From Chloroflexota bacterium (GTDB taxonomy: Bacteria; Chloroflexota; Anaerolineae; Anaerolineales; Villigracilaceae): a stretch of 64,000 bases of DNA. This document shows positions 30,349 through 38,337 of the stretch, piece after piece. The stretch is taken from the NCBI GenBank assembly GCA_016223135.1, contig JACRPQ010000004.1, positions 744,001 through 808,000 of the forward strand, given 5' to 3'. Every line of letters begins with the position of its first letter. Position 1 is the stretch's first letter. A model generated the notes under the pieces. It was not told the DNA's origin and did not search any database. It saw nothing but the letters and a program-made list of their open reading frames with translations. A program made the position numbers and the translations under genes.

Positions 30349-32403
30349 ATGAAAAGAAAATACTCTGTAGGAAACGGTTTGTCCTTCCTGCTGCTTGCCG
30401 GGGTGGTTGGCTACTTCATCGGTCTGGGCATTGACGCCGTCATCATGAAGAACATCCGCTGGACAGCCCCCGTGCCTTCGGCTTTTTCGCTGTTGTGTGC
30501 CTTCACGGCGTTCTTCTTCGGCGTATATGGCTACCGCGGCATCACACGCGGATTGGTTTACCAGGTCGTGTGGACGCTGATTGGCGGCTTGCTCGTGACC
30601 GGCATCCGCGCTTTGCTGGGACTTTCGGCATTCGGCGGTTTCTTCTTTACGGAGCCTGCCTGGGTGTTCGGCGCTCTGGTGGGTGCGGTTGCCTTCCTGT
30701 TCGGCGTGGGCGTGATGGATGACTGGGTCAAATGGGCGCGCGGGATAGACACGCCCGAATTTCACGAAGACGAACCCGGCTGGGAAAAATATCTGGGCGT
30801 TTCGCTCGATCACAAGGTCATTGGCATCCAATACACAGTGACCGCTCTGTTTTTGATTGCCGTGGGCGGCACGTTCGCCTTGATTTTCCGCACCGAACTG
30901 GCGGCTTCCGGCTTGCAATTCCTGAATGTGGGAATGAACCTCTTCGGTCAAAACGGACCGCAGCTCTACAACACGCTCATGTCCCTGCACGGCATGATCA
31001 TGATCGTCTCGATTTTGCTGGGCATCGCCGGCATCATCAACTATGCCGTGCCGATGCTGGTCGGCGCGCATGACATGGCGTTCCCGCGCCTGAACGCCTT
31101 TGCTTACTGGGTTTCCGTGCCTGCGGCGGTGCTGCTGCTCATGAGCCTGGTGCTGGGCGGTTTCGATACTGGCTGGACGGGCTACCCCCCGCTCTCGGTC
31201 AAAGCGCCGGTCGGTCAGCAGATGTTCTTCTTGGGCGTGTTCGTCGCCGGCTGGTCGTCCATCCTGGGCGCGCTGAACGTGATCGCTACTGTCGTCCGTA
31301 TGCGCGCCAAAGGGATGACCGCTTGGCGCATGCCCATTCTCGTTTGGGCGTCGGTTGCCACCTCCCTCATTGCCCTCACCGCCACGCAGTTGATTGGTCT
31401 CTCGTTCCAGTTGGTCATGTTCCAGCGCCTGTTCGGCATGGGCTTCTTTGACCCGGCGAAAGGCGGCAACCCGGTGCTCTTCCAGCATTTGTTCTGGTTC
31501 TACTCGCACCCGGCGGTATATGTGTTCGTGCTTCCCGGTTTGGGCGTCATTTCCGAACTTCTGCCGGTCTTTGTCCGCAAGCCGTTGTTCGGCTACCGCT
31601 GGGTTGCCATGTCCTCGCTGGGCATTGCGCTGGTCGGCTTTTTGGTGTGGGCGCATCACATGTTCACCTCCGGTATGAACGAATACCTGCGCGTGCCGTT
31701 CATGTACAGCACCCTGCTGGTTGCCGTTCCTACCGGCGTCAAGTTCTTCTCCTGGGTGGCGACCATCTGGAACGGCAAGATTTCGACTCCCACCCCCATG
31801 CTCTTCGTATTGGGCGCCATCGTTGTCTTCCTGATGGGCGGTCTTTCTGGACCTCCGAACGCCACCATCTCCGTGGACCTGCACCTGCACGACACCTACT
31901 TCATCGTCGGTCACTTCCACGATACCATCTTCGGCGGCTTTGTCTTCCCGTTCTTTGCCGCCATCTACTACTGGTTCCCCAAAGCGACCGGGCGCCGCAT
32001 GAGCGAGTTCTGGGGCAAGGTGCATTTCTGGCTGATGACCCCCTCGTTCTTCGTCCTGACCTTTGGCATGATGCGCGTGGGGCTGCTTGGCATGCGCCGC
32101 CGCATCGCAGACTATGACCCGGCGCAGGGCTTCGATACCACCCACCTCATTCTGACCATCGCTGCTTTTGCGATTGCGCTTTCGGTGCTCATCTTCCTCA
32201 TCAACTTCTTCCACAGCATCAAGCATGGGGAGAAGGCGGAAGGCAACATCTGGAACTCGCGCTCGCCGGAGTGGCAGGTCCCCTCGCCGATGCCCGCGCA
32301 CAATTACGAGACCCCCTTCGAGGTCGTGGGTGAGCCGTATGATTACGGTCTGCCCGGCGCGAAGTACATCGAATTCATGCCCGCCCAGGGCGGAAAACAC
32401 TAA
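30349..32403 (+). CDS. coxA: Cytochrome c oxidase subunit I, A2 type, with N-terminal membrane extension
   Basis: The 684-residue protein starts at the ATG at 30349 with GGAGG 8 nt upstream. Residues 1-140 form an extra region with about four hydrophobic segments before the usual subunit I start (KYLGVSLDHKVIGIQYTVTA). Heme/copper ligands are seen in LMSLHGMIMIV, WFYSHPAVYVFVLPG and HDTYFIVGHFHDTIFGG. The YSHPAVY motif, with Tyr-Ser in place of the proton-channel glutamate (xGHPEVY), marks the A2 subfamily also found in Thermus caa3. It reduces oxygen and pumps protons in the cytoplasmic membrane. Confidence 0.94.
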   Translation: MKRKYSVGNGLSFLLLAGVVGYFIGLGIDAVIMKNIRWTAPVPSAFSLLCAFTAFFFGVYGYRGITRGLVYQVVWTLIGGLLVTGIRALLGLSAFGGFFFTEPAWVFGALVGAVAFLFGVGVMDDWVKWARGIDTPEFHEDEPGWEKYLGVSLDHKVIGIQYTVTALFLIAVGGTFALIFRTELAASGLQFLNVGMNLFGQNGPQLYNTLMSLHGMIMIVSILLGIAGIINYAVPMLVGAHDMAFPRLNAFAYWVSVPAAVLLLMSLVLGGFDTGWTGYPPLSVKAPVGQQMFFLGVFVAGWSSILGALNVIATVVRMRAKGMTAWRMPILVWASVATSLIALTATQLIGLSFQLVMFQRLFGMGFFDPAKGGNPVLFQHLFWFYSHPAVYVFVLPGLGVISELLPVFVRKPLFGYRWVAMSSLGIALVGFLVWAHHMFTSGMNEYLRVPFMYSTLLVAVPTGVKFFSWVATIWNGKISTPTPMLFVLGAIVVFLMGGLSGPPNATISVDLHLHDTYFIVGHFHDTIFGGFVFPFFAAIYYWFPKATGRRMSEFWGKVHFWLMTPSFFVLTFGMMRVGLLGMRRRIADYDPAQGFDTTHLILTIAAFAIALSVLIFLINFFHSIKHGEKAEGNIWNSRSPEWQVPSPMPAHNYETPFEVVGEPYDYGLPGAKYIEFMPAQGGKH

Positions 32404-32421
32404 TAGGGGAGGAAGAGAACA

Positions 32422-33189
32422 ATGGCACACAAACAAGATAAAGCCTCCATGCTCAACCAGGGCGTATTCATCTTCGTCTATCTGGCGATCCTCACCGTCC
32501 TGGAATTTCTCGTGGCGGCTTCCTTCAATTCCACCGCTGTCCTGATCGCTGTCGCCTTGGTTAAAGGGGCGCTGGTGGTGTACTACTACATGCACGTCTA
32601 TAAATTGAGCGCCGACCATGAAGGCGACCACAACTCCTATGAATACAAAACCGGAACAAACCGCCTCGGTCTCTGGCTGTTCCTGATTTCGGATGCCTTC
32701 GTCTTTGGCGGTTTGCTGGTCATGCGCATGAACCTGCTCGGGCTGACCCGCCCCCACCTCAATCAACTCCTAGGCTTGGGCGTGACCTCCATTCTGCTCA
32801 TCTCGTCCTTCTTCATGAACCGCGGCGAGACCATGATCGCGCACGGCGACCGCAAGGGCTTCCTCAACAACACCCTCATCACCTTCCTGTTGGGGCTGGG
32901 CTTTCTCATCGGTGTGGTGTTCGTCGAATGGCGGCTGGCGGCGCACGAGGGACTGACCCCTTCCTCCGGCGCGGCTGGCGCGGTGTTCTACATGATGACC
33001 GGCATGCACGCCTTCCACGTGCTGACCGGGCTGGTCTTCCTCGCCATTGTCTGGATCAACGGACGGCGCGGTCTGTACGACGAGAAGCACTACCCCGTTG
33101 AAGCGGCGGCGGTTTATTGGCACTTTGTGGACGTGGTTTGGATTGTGTTCTACCCCGCCCTCTACCTGGTGGGAACCGCCATTGTGTAG
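32422..33189 (+). CDS. Fused cytochrome c oxidase subunit IV-like and subunit III
   Basis: The 255-residue protein starts at the ATG at 32422 after GGAGG. Its first 75 residues (FIFVYLAILTVLEFLVAASF, then VKGALVVYYYMHVYKL) look like the small subunit IV/CtaF. The rest is subunit III: RLGLWLFLISDAFVFGGLLV, FVEWRLAAHEGL, FYMMTGMHAFHVLTGLVFLA and AVYWHFVDVVWIVFYPALYL. So the usual separate coxD and coxC are joined in the order IV-III. It closes the core oxidase operon and is followed by a strong terminator. Confidence 0.88.
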   Translation: MAHKQDKASMLNQGVFIFVYLAILTVLEFLVAASFNSTAVLIAVALVKGALVVYYYMHVYKLSADHEGDHNSYEYKTGTNRLGLWLFLISDAFVFGGLLVMRMNLLGLTRPHLNQLLGLGVTSILLISSFFMNRGETMIAHGDRKGFLNNTLITFLLGLGFLIGVVFVEWRLAAHEGLTPSSGAAGAVFYMMTGMHAFHVLTGLVFLAIVWINGRRGLYDEKHYPVEAAAVYWHFVDVVWIVFYPALYLVGTAIV

Positions 33190-33227
33190 TTTTTTGTGCG
33201 TGAGAGCTTGATTAGAATTTGCACGCC

Positions 33228-33262
33228 ATCGGGGCGATCCGCGCGGGTCGCCCCGATTTTTC
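33228..33262 (+). terminator. Intrinsic terminator of the cox operon
   Basis: A perfect 10-bp stem, atcggggcga and tcgccccgat, around tccgcgcggg is followed by TTTTT. Confidence 0.93.
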
Positions 33263-33270
33263 GGAGTATC

Positions 33271-33390
33271 ATTAACTCATGTTACGCGGTAGCGCGAGAT
33301 TCTTGCCCTGAGCCTGCCGAAGGGCATCTTGCGTTTTTGGGCGACATGAATGTCGCCCTACGAAGAAATTGCGTAAGGTGAGTCATTAAT
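33271..33390. repeat. A-family MITE-like element, copy A3, with loop insertion
   Basis: The ends are attaactcatgttacgc and gcgtaaggtgagtcattaat. The second hairpin gcgacat-ga-atgtcgc is intact. The loop of the first hairpin (gcgagat...atcttgc) carries an extra segment containing ccctgagcctgccgaaggg, which is absent from A1 and A2. Confidence 0.78.
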
Positions 33391-33532
33391 TGATGTTACG
33401 CGGTAGCGCGAGATTCTTGCCCTGCCTGCGCCAGTGCTACAGGCACAGGTGAGCCTGCCGAAGGGTATCTCGCGTTTTCAGGCGACATGAATGTCGCGCT
33501 ACGGGAAAACTGCATGAATAAACTGCATAACA
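33388..33532. repeat. A-family MITE-like element, copy A4, with two-level nested insertion
   Basis: It abuts A3. The same loop segment as in A3 is present, and within it a further 27 bp (33425-33451, starting cctgcgccagtgctacaggc) splits the ccctg/agcctgccgaaggg unit. The inserted piece is itself a hairpin (cctgcgcc with ggcacagg). The right end is degenerate (tgcatgaataaactgcataa). Confidence 0.75.
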
Positions 33533-33559
33533 TCAGTGACTTTACTGCAAAGAGCTCAT

Positions 33560-33631
33560 TTCACTGCCGAGCCGCAGAGGACGCGGAGACATACCAAAAA
33601 AACTCTGCGCTCTCCGCGTCTCTGCGGTGAG
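33560..33631. repeat. F-like inverted repeat upstream of sco
   Basis: tcactgccgagccgcagagg and cgcgtctctgcggtga form inverted ends around a short A-rich centre; gccgcagaggacgcggaga pairs with tctccgcgtctctgcgg. Confidence 0.7.
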
Positions 33632-33681
33632 TTCGTACAGCGGACTCATCAGTCAGTTACCTTTTCACAGTTGAGGAAACC

Positions 33682-34293
33682 ATGGATCGAAAAATTCTCC
33701 TGGTTGGCATTGGCTCGCTCCTGCTGATAGGCATTGTTGCCGTGTGGGCAATATTTGCCGCAGCGCCGGCGCGCTTTCGCGGGACAACTTACGCCGAACC
33801 GTATCCTGCGGCTCCCGATTTCGTACTGCTGCGGGATGACGGCTCAACGTTCCGTTTGAGCGGGATGCGGGGCAAGGTCGTCCTGCTCTTTTTCGGCTAC
33901 ACCTCCTGCCCGGATGTCTGCCCTACCACGCTGGGAGAATTGAATCAGGCGCTGAAGCAATTGGGCAAAGATGCAGACCGCGTGCAGGTGTTGTTCGTTT
34001 CAGTAGACCCCCAGCGCGACACCCCCGAACGGGTTCAGGAATACGTCAATCACTTCAACCCTAATTTCATCGGCTTGAGCGGCACCGAAACGACATTGAA
34101 CAAGGTTTGGAAGGACTATGGCGTTTTCCGCGAAATTGTCGAAGGGACCTCCGCCCTGGGATACATCGTCAACCACACGGCGCGGGTTACGCTGATTGAT
34201 GCGAATGGCAGCCTGCGCATCTCGTTCGGTTTTGAAACGCCCGTCGAAGACATCGTTCACGACCTGAAATTGATACTCAAGGAAGAGAAATAA
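33682..34293 (+). CDS. Sco1/SenC copper chaperone
   Basis: The 203-residue thioredoxin-fold protein has an N-terminal membrane anchor (residues 5-27). It has the copper-binding motif FFGYTSCPDVCPTTLGELNQ (CxxxC) and the distal histidine in YIVNHTARVTLID. Sco proteins deliver copper to, or reduce, the CuA site of subunit II, which fits the coxB gene upstream. Its stop overlaps the next start by one base (TAATG), and the run continues through surf1 to the ctaA-ctaB fusion. Confidence 0.92.
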   Translation: MDRKILLVGIGSLLLIGIVAVWAIFAAAPARFRGTTYAEPYPAAPDFVLLRDDGSTFRLSGMRGKVVLLFFGYTSCPDVCPTTLGELNQALKQLGKDADRVQVLFVSVDPQRDTPERVQEYVNHFNPNFIGLSGTETTLNKVWKDYGVFREIVEGTSALGYIVNHTARVTLIDANGSLRISFGFETPVEDIVHDLKLILKEEK

Positions 34294-34793
34294 TGCCTCC
34301 CCTAAACATTCTCCTCAAGCGGCTCAGTGTGTCGCTTTTGATTGGCTTGTTCATCGGCGCGGCGGTCAGTGAAATCCCGTTCCTCTTTTTGCGCGAGACC
34401 GCACGCCCGCCGCAGGAAATCGTGCTGACCATCCCGCGCGGCACCGCCGAACAGGTGGCGCGCGGCGAACAGCCGCCCACCCTTCCCACCGATATGATTT
34501 TTGTGGTGGGCGATACGCTGGTCATCAAAAACGAGGATGTGGTGGATCATAAACTGGGACCCTTGTGGATTCCCGCCAACGCCTCGGCGCAGTTGTCGCT
34601 TGGGCGGGCGGAGAGCCTTGCCTACGAGTGCAGTTTCCAGCCGGGCAATTATTTTGGGCTGGATGTGCGCGAGGCGCTCACAACCGGCACGCGCATTTAC
34701 GGAATTTTGTATGCCGGGCTGCCCTTGGGAATTCTGATTGCGCTCTATAGTTTCATCATCCCCGTCAAGAAAAACGACCATGCTCCTGCGTAG
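34293..34793 (+). CDS. Membrane-bound cupredoxin-like protein of the oxidase assembly operon
   Basis: The 166-residue protein has hydrophobic segments at about 8-30 and 138-157, with the middle outside the membrane by prediction. The central domain reads IFVVGDTLVIKNEDVVDHKL, GPLWIPANASAQLSLGRAES, YECSFQPGNYFGLDV. The His after NEDVVD and the Cys in YECSF are placed like the first His and the Cys ligands of small cupredoxins, but no clear second His or Met follows. Position between sco and surf1, overlapping both, points to copper handling for the oxidase. I do not recognise a named family. Confidence 0.6.
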   Translation: MPPLNILLKRLSVSLLIGLFIGAAVSEIPFLFLRETARPPQEIVLTIPRGTAEQVARGEQPPTLPTDMIFVVGDTLVIKNEDVVDHKLGPLWIPANASAQLSLGRAESLAYECSFQPGNYFGLDVREALTTGTRIYGILYAGLPLGILIALYSFIIPVKKNDHAPA

Positions 34794-35514
34794 AATGTTC
34801 AGCCGCAAATGGCTGGCAACCACCTTGCTGGTCTTTCTGGGGACGGCGGTGTGCATTCGCCTGGGCATCTGGCAGTTGGACCGTCTCGAAGAACGGCGCG
34901 CCTTCAACGCGCAGGTCGCCTCCATGCGCGCCCTGCCGCCGCTGGATTTGAACGCGGACCCTGCCGCCCCTGTCACGACGATGGAATGGCGTGCGGTGAC
35001 GGTGAGGGGAGAATACGACTTTGAGAATCAGATTGCCCTTCGGAATCAGTACCACAACAACCAATACGGCTACCACCTCCTCACCCCGCTTCATTTCGAC
35101 GGGGGAACTGTTCTGGTGGACCGCGGCTGGATCCCCGCTGACGGCAATTCCGCGCCAGCCGACTGGCGCAAATACGACCAGCCCGGCGCGGTCACGGTCA
35201 CGGGGCAGATTCGGCTGGGGCAGAGCAAACCCGCTTTCGGCGGAGTCGCCGATGCGCTGCCTGCGGACGGGAGTCCGCTGTGGTTGTGGAATAATGCCGA
35301 TGTCGAGAAGATGGCGCTCCAGATGCCGTATCCCATTCTGAAGGTGTATATTCAGCCGAATGTCGATCCTGCGGACGAGACGCCGCCCATCCCTTACCAG
35401 CCCGAAGTCGAGTTGACGGAAGGACCGCATTTTGGGTATGCTTTGCAGTGGTTCACGTTTGCGGCGATTTTGTTTGGCGGGTACCCATTCTTTTTGAGGA
35501 AACAGGAAGCATGA
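34780..35514 (+). CDS. SURF1-family oxidase assembly protein
   Basis: The 244-residue protein starts at the ATG at 34780 (MLLRRMFSRKWLATTLLVFL), overlapping the previous gene by 14 bp. It has one membrane helix near each end (residues 10-28 and about 222-238) flanking a periplasmic domain. SURF1 signatures are GIWQLDRLEERRAFNAQV, WRAVTVRGEYDF, YGYHLLTPLHFDGGTVLVDR and GWIP. The C-terminal GPHFGYALQWFTFAAILFGG is also typical. It helps heme a insertion or subunit I maturation. Confidence 0.9.
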   Translation: MLLRRMFSRKWLATTLLVFLGTAVCIRLGIWQLDRLEERRAFNAQVASMRALPPLDLNADPAAPVTTMEWRAVTVRGEYDFENQIALRNQYHNNQYGYHLLTPLHFDGGTVLVDRGWIPADGNSAPADWRKYDQPGAVTVTGQIRLGQSKPAFGGVADALPADGSPLWLWNNADVEKMALQMPYPILKVYIQPNVDPADETPPIPYQPEVELTEGPHFGYALQWFTFAAILFGGYPFFLRKQEA

Positions 35515-36827
35515 AATATTTGTTCCGCTCTTCTTTTTCGCGCTATGTGCTCGTGTTGTTTTTTGCCGTGATTGCCCTGACGGTGGCAGGGCGGGTTGTG
35601 ACGTTGACCGGCGCGGAGGCGTTTTGCAAGGGCTGGCCCCTGTGCAAGCCCACTGCGCCTGCAGGGTGGATGAAACTCGCGCATATTTCAACGGTGGGCA
35701 TTGCCTCGCTGTTGATGCTGGCGGTCTTCCGCAAGGCATGGCGGGAACAACGCGACCAGCGTGTGCTGCTGCCGCTGACGACAATTTTGACAGTCATATT
35801 TTTCGGTCAGGCGCTGGTGGGGGCGGTGCAGGTGACACAGCCCGGCGCGGGTCATTTGATTCTCCTGCATCGTCTGACCACCTGGGCGTTGTGGATTTCG
35901 CTCTTCCTGCTGTTGTACGCTTCGGGTGTGCTGGCAAAGGATACCGAACCGGTCGCGCTCGATCGAAGACAGCGCCTGAAGGATTTTTTTGCCCTTTCCA
36001 AGCCCTTGATTGTCGGCTTGCTGCTCATTACGACGTATGGCGGGTTGGTGGCTGGCGGGAAGCAGTTCCCCTCGTTTTCGCTCACTCTGTGGACTCTGCT
36101 GGGCGGGGCGCTGGCGGCGGGCGGCTCAAGCGCGTTGAACCAGTACATTGACCGCGAACTGGACAAGAACATGCAGCGCACGGCGAAGCGTCCGCTGGCG
36201 GATGGAAGGCTGACCGACGCGGAGGGGCTGGCGTTTGGGCTGGGGCTGTCGCTGGCAAGTTATTACATTCTGGCGAGTTTCGTCAACGCGCTGGCGGCGC
36301 TGCTTTCGCTGGCGGGGATTGGGTACTACGTCATCCTGTACAGCATCTGGCTGAAGAAGGCGACGGTGCAGAACATCGTCATTGGCGGGGGAGCGGGGGC
36401 GATTCCGCCCATGGTGGGGTATGCCGCCGCCACCGGTCAATTGGATTGGACGGCGTGGCTTCTCTTCCTCATCATCTTTATGTGGACGCCGCCGCACTTT
36501 TGGGCGCTGGCAATCGTCCGCATGAAGGATTACGAACGGGCGGGCGTGCCGATGATGCCGGTGGTGCGCGGCGAAATGGAAACGCGCCGCCAGATTCTGA
36601 TGTACACCGTTGCGCTGGTCGTTGTCACTTTGCTGCTTCCCCTCTTCAACCTGGCAGGGACGATTTATCTGGTTTCAGCGCTGGCGCTGGGCGGGGCGCT
36701 GCTCTATGCCGCCTGGGAGGTTTGGAAAGGGGGCGGAAACAAGGCTGCCTGGCGAATGTATAAATGGTCCAGTTCGTATTTGGTGTTCATCTTTGCGGCG
36801 ATTATGGTGGATGCGGTGGTCAGATAA
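35511..36827 (+). CDS. Half-size heme A synthase fused to heme O synthase (CtaA-CtaB)
   Basis: The 438-residue protein starts at the ATG at 35511, overlapping the surf1 stop (ATGA). Residues 1-140 look like one four-helix half of CtaA: VVTLTGAEAFCKGWPLCKP with a Cys39/Cys45 pair, MKLAHISTVG with His58 and HLILLHRLTTW with His115 and His120. Residues 155-438 are complete CtaB, with FFALSKPLIVGLLLITTYGG, NQYIDRELDKNMQRTAKRPL (NxxxDxxxD prenyl-diphosphate site) and FMWTPPHFWALAI. CtaB farnesylates heme b to heme O and CtaA oxidises it to heme A, so the fusion joins successive steps. Full-length CtaA has eight helices; only four are seen here. Confidence 0.88.
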   Translation: MKYLFRSSFSRYVLVLFFAVIALTVAGRVVTLTGAEAFCKGWPLCKPTAPAGWMKLAHISTVGIASLLMLAVFRKAWREQRDQRVLLPLTTILTVIFFGQALVGAVQVTQPGAGHLILLHRLTTWALWISLFLLLYASGVLAKDTEPVALDRRQRLKDFFALSKPLIVGLLLITTYGGLVAGGKQFPSFSLTLWTLLGGALAAGGSSALNQYIDRELDKNMQRTAKRPLADGRLTDAEGLAFGLGLSLASYYILASFVNALAALLSLAGIGYYVILYSIWLKKATVQNIVIGGGAGAIPPMVGYAAATGQLDWTAWLLFLIIFMWTPPHFWALAIVRMKDYERAGVPMMPVVRGEMETRRQILMYTVALVVVTLLLPLFNLAGTIYLVSALALGGALLYAAWEVWKGGGNKAAWRMYKWSSSYLVFIFAAIMVDAVVR

Positions 36828-36863
36828 AGCCGTCAAAAACAAACGCCGAACGAAATAAGATGA

Positions 36864-36938
36864 TCTTCCACGAAGGACACGAATTTTCACGAAAAAATAA
36901 GAGAAATTCGTGATCCTTCGTGAACTTCGTGGATAAAA
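36864..36938. repeat. F-family inverted repeat upstream of the GT87 gene
   Basis: tcttccacgaaggacacgaa and the right arm ttcgtgaacttcgtgga are inverted copies. Inner gaattttcacgaa and ttcgtgatc arms also pair. Confidence 0.75.
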
Positions 36939-36988
36939 AGTTAATTCCGGTAAAGTTTAGGATAAACAGGATTTTCTGAAATCTTATA

Positions 36989-38191
36989 ATGAAACCGTTG
37001 AACGTGCGCCGCATCCTGACCGCTGCAGCAATTCTGTCGCTGGTCGTTTACTATGCCCTGACATGGACGAACATGCTGGGGGATTTGTATGAACGGACGG
37101 GTTCGGATTTCATGGGGTTCTACACCTTCGGGCGGATTTCTCAAAGCCGCGGCTACCCTTCCATCTATAAAATCGAAGAACAGCAAAAATTGCAGGAGGA
37201 AATCGTCGGTCACCCTGTGACGCCGATTTTTTACACCCACCTGCCGTTCATTGCGCCGCTGGCAAAAGCGCTGGTTGTCGAGGATTACATTGCCTCGTTC
37301 AAACGCTGGGCGCTTGTGCTGTTGTTCATGAATGCCCTGAATGTTTACCTGCTCATGAACTTGCTGCCGCTCTCGAACTTTACGAAATGGAATCTTGTGG
37401 TCTTGGGTTTGGGGGCGTATCTGTTCGATCCTACCTTCAGCGGTTTTATGAATGGACAGGATACAGCCATTTTGCTGACCGGCGCGGCGCTGTGGGCGTA
37501 TGGTTTGTTTACGGACAAAGATTTCCCCGCTGGTTTGGGCTTAAGCCTGACCACCGTCCGCCCGCAGATTGCGTTGTTTCTTGCCATTCCGTTTCTGTTT
37601 CACCGCCGGCGGGTCTTTTGGGGATTCGCGCTGGGGGCGGCGGCGCTGGCGCTCGTCAGTATTGGGCTGCTCGGAAAAGACGGGACAGTGCGATTTATCG
37701 AGAGCATCCGCTACATCGAAGGGACTGTCTGGCGGGAAAATCACGCGCTGGATATGCCGACCATTTCAGGCATCATCCGGCGGAACTTTACAATTTCCAA
37801 TTACGAGCCGCTGCAAAAAATGGTGTGGCTGTGTTATGTGCTGGGCATTGCCGCCTTTGCTCTGTGGTGGAGGAAAACGCCGTTACTTGACGAGCGGCAC
37901 ATTGGGCTGTTGTCTCTCTCTGCTATTTTCTTTGTGCCGTATGCCCACTATCATGATTTGATTCTTCTGCTCATCCCAATCTTTTGTCTGATCCGCTTCT
38001 TTCAACGCCTTGGGCTGGTTCACCAAAATTACCTTGCCCTTCTCCCTTTGACCGTTTCCTGGCTGTTGAACATCGGCTTTGCCGGAGCGGGGCAGTTGAA
38101 GTTCCCCATGGTTTACACGATCATGGCTTTACTGGCGTATCTTCTCGTGAGGGCTGAAAAAATCCCCCAACTCAAGATGGGCGGACGTTAG
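36989..38191 (+). CDS. GT87-like polytopic glycosyltransferase (DUF2029 type)
   Basis: The 400-residue membrane protein has about ten hydrophobic segments. Family features include the acidic residue in TGSDFMGFYTFGRISQSRGY, then PIFYTHLPFIAPLAKAL and FMNGQDTAILLTGAALWAYG. DFPAGLGLSLTTVRPQIALF and a late FVPYAHYHDLILLLIPI also fit. GT87 enzymes are GT-C fold transferases that use polyprenyl-phosphate mannose. The sugar and acceptor here are unknown. It is convergent with the two membrane genes on the minus strand and is followed by an F-type repeat. Confidence 0.78.
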   Translation: MKPLNVRRILTAAAILSLVVYYALTWTNMLGDLYERTGSDFMGFYTFGRISQSRGYPSIYKIEEQQKLQEEIVGHPVTPIFYTHLPFIAPLAKALVVEDYIASFKRWALVLLFMNALNVYLLMNLLPLSNFTKWNLVVLGLGAYLFDPTFSGFMNGQDTAILLTGAALWAYGLFTDKDFPAGLGLSLTTVRPQIALFLAIPFLFHRRRVFWGFALGAAALALVSIGLLGKDGTVRFIESIRYIEGTVWRENHALDMPTISGIIRRNFTISNYEPLQKMVWLCYVLGIAAFALWWRKTPLLDERHIGLLSLSAIFFVPYAHYHDLILLLIPIFCLIRFFQRLGLVHQNYLALLPLTVSWLLNIGFAGAGQLKFPMVYTIMALLAYLLVRAEKIPQLKMGGR

Positions 38192-38217
38192 AGAGTGTCT
38201 GAAAAGTCTTTGGAAAT

Positions 38218-38305
38218 CACAGATAAATGCAGAGGAACGCCAATTTTAAGATGAACCGTTGCTTTGGTCGCCGAAGTCCTTTTTTATCTGCGTTCATCTG
38301 CAGTT
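38218..38305. repeat. F-family inverted repeat between convergent glycosyltransferase genes
   Basis: The arms cagataaatgcagaggaacgc and ttatctgcgttcatctgcag are inverted, about 88 bp in total. A partial B-like string (gacgttagagagtgtc) lies just to the left. Confidence 0.65.
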
Positions 38306-38337
38306 AATTTGAGTTTTCAGCTTGGAACGTTCGCTGG

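Larger units (their letters stand above)
33190..33681. other. Repeat-filled intergenic region between oxidase and Sco genes
   Basis: No gene is present. In order it holds the oxidase terminator, two A-family elements back to back (A3 and A4, with nested insertions) and an F-family-like inverted repeat. The sco ribosome site GAGGAAAC follows at once after these. No distinct promoter could be picked out among the repeats. Confidence 0.8.

Noticed and set aside
29506-32766. 1086-residue minus-strand ORF opposite the cox operon
   Set aside because: It is rich in His, Gln, Glu and Arg with no domain pattern and lies wholly antisense to coxB, coxA and the IV-III fusion. It is a shadow of high-GC codon use.
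36984-36990. TATAAT box overlapping the GT87 start codon
   Set aside because: It lies at the ATG itself, so it cannot drive a transcript that includes this start; probably chance.
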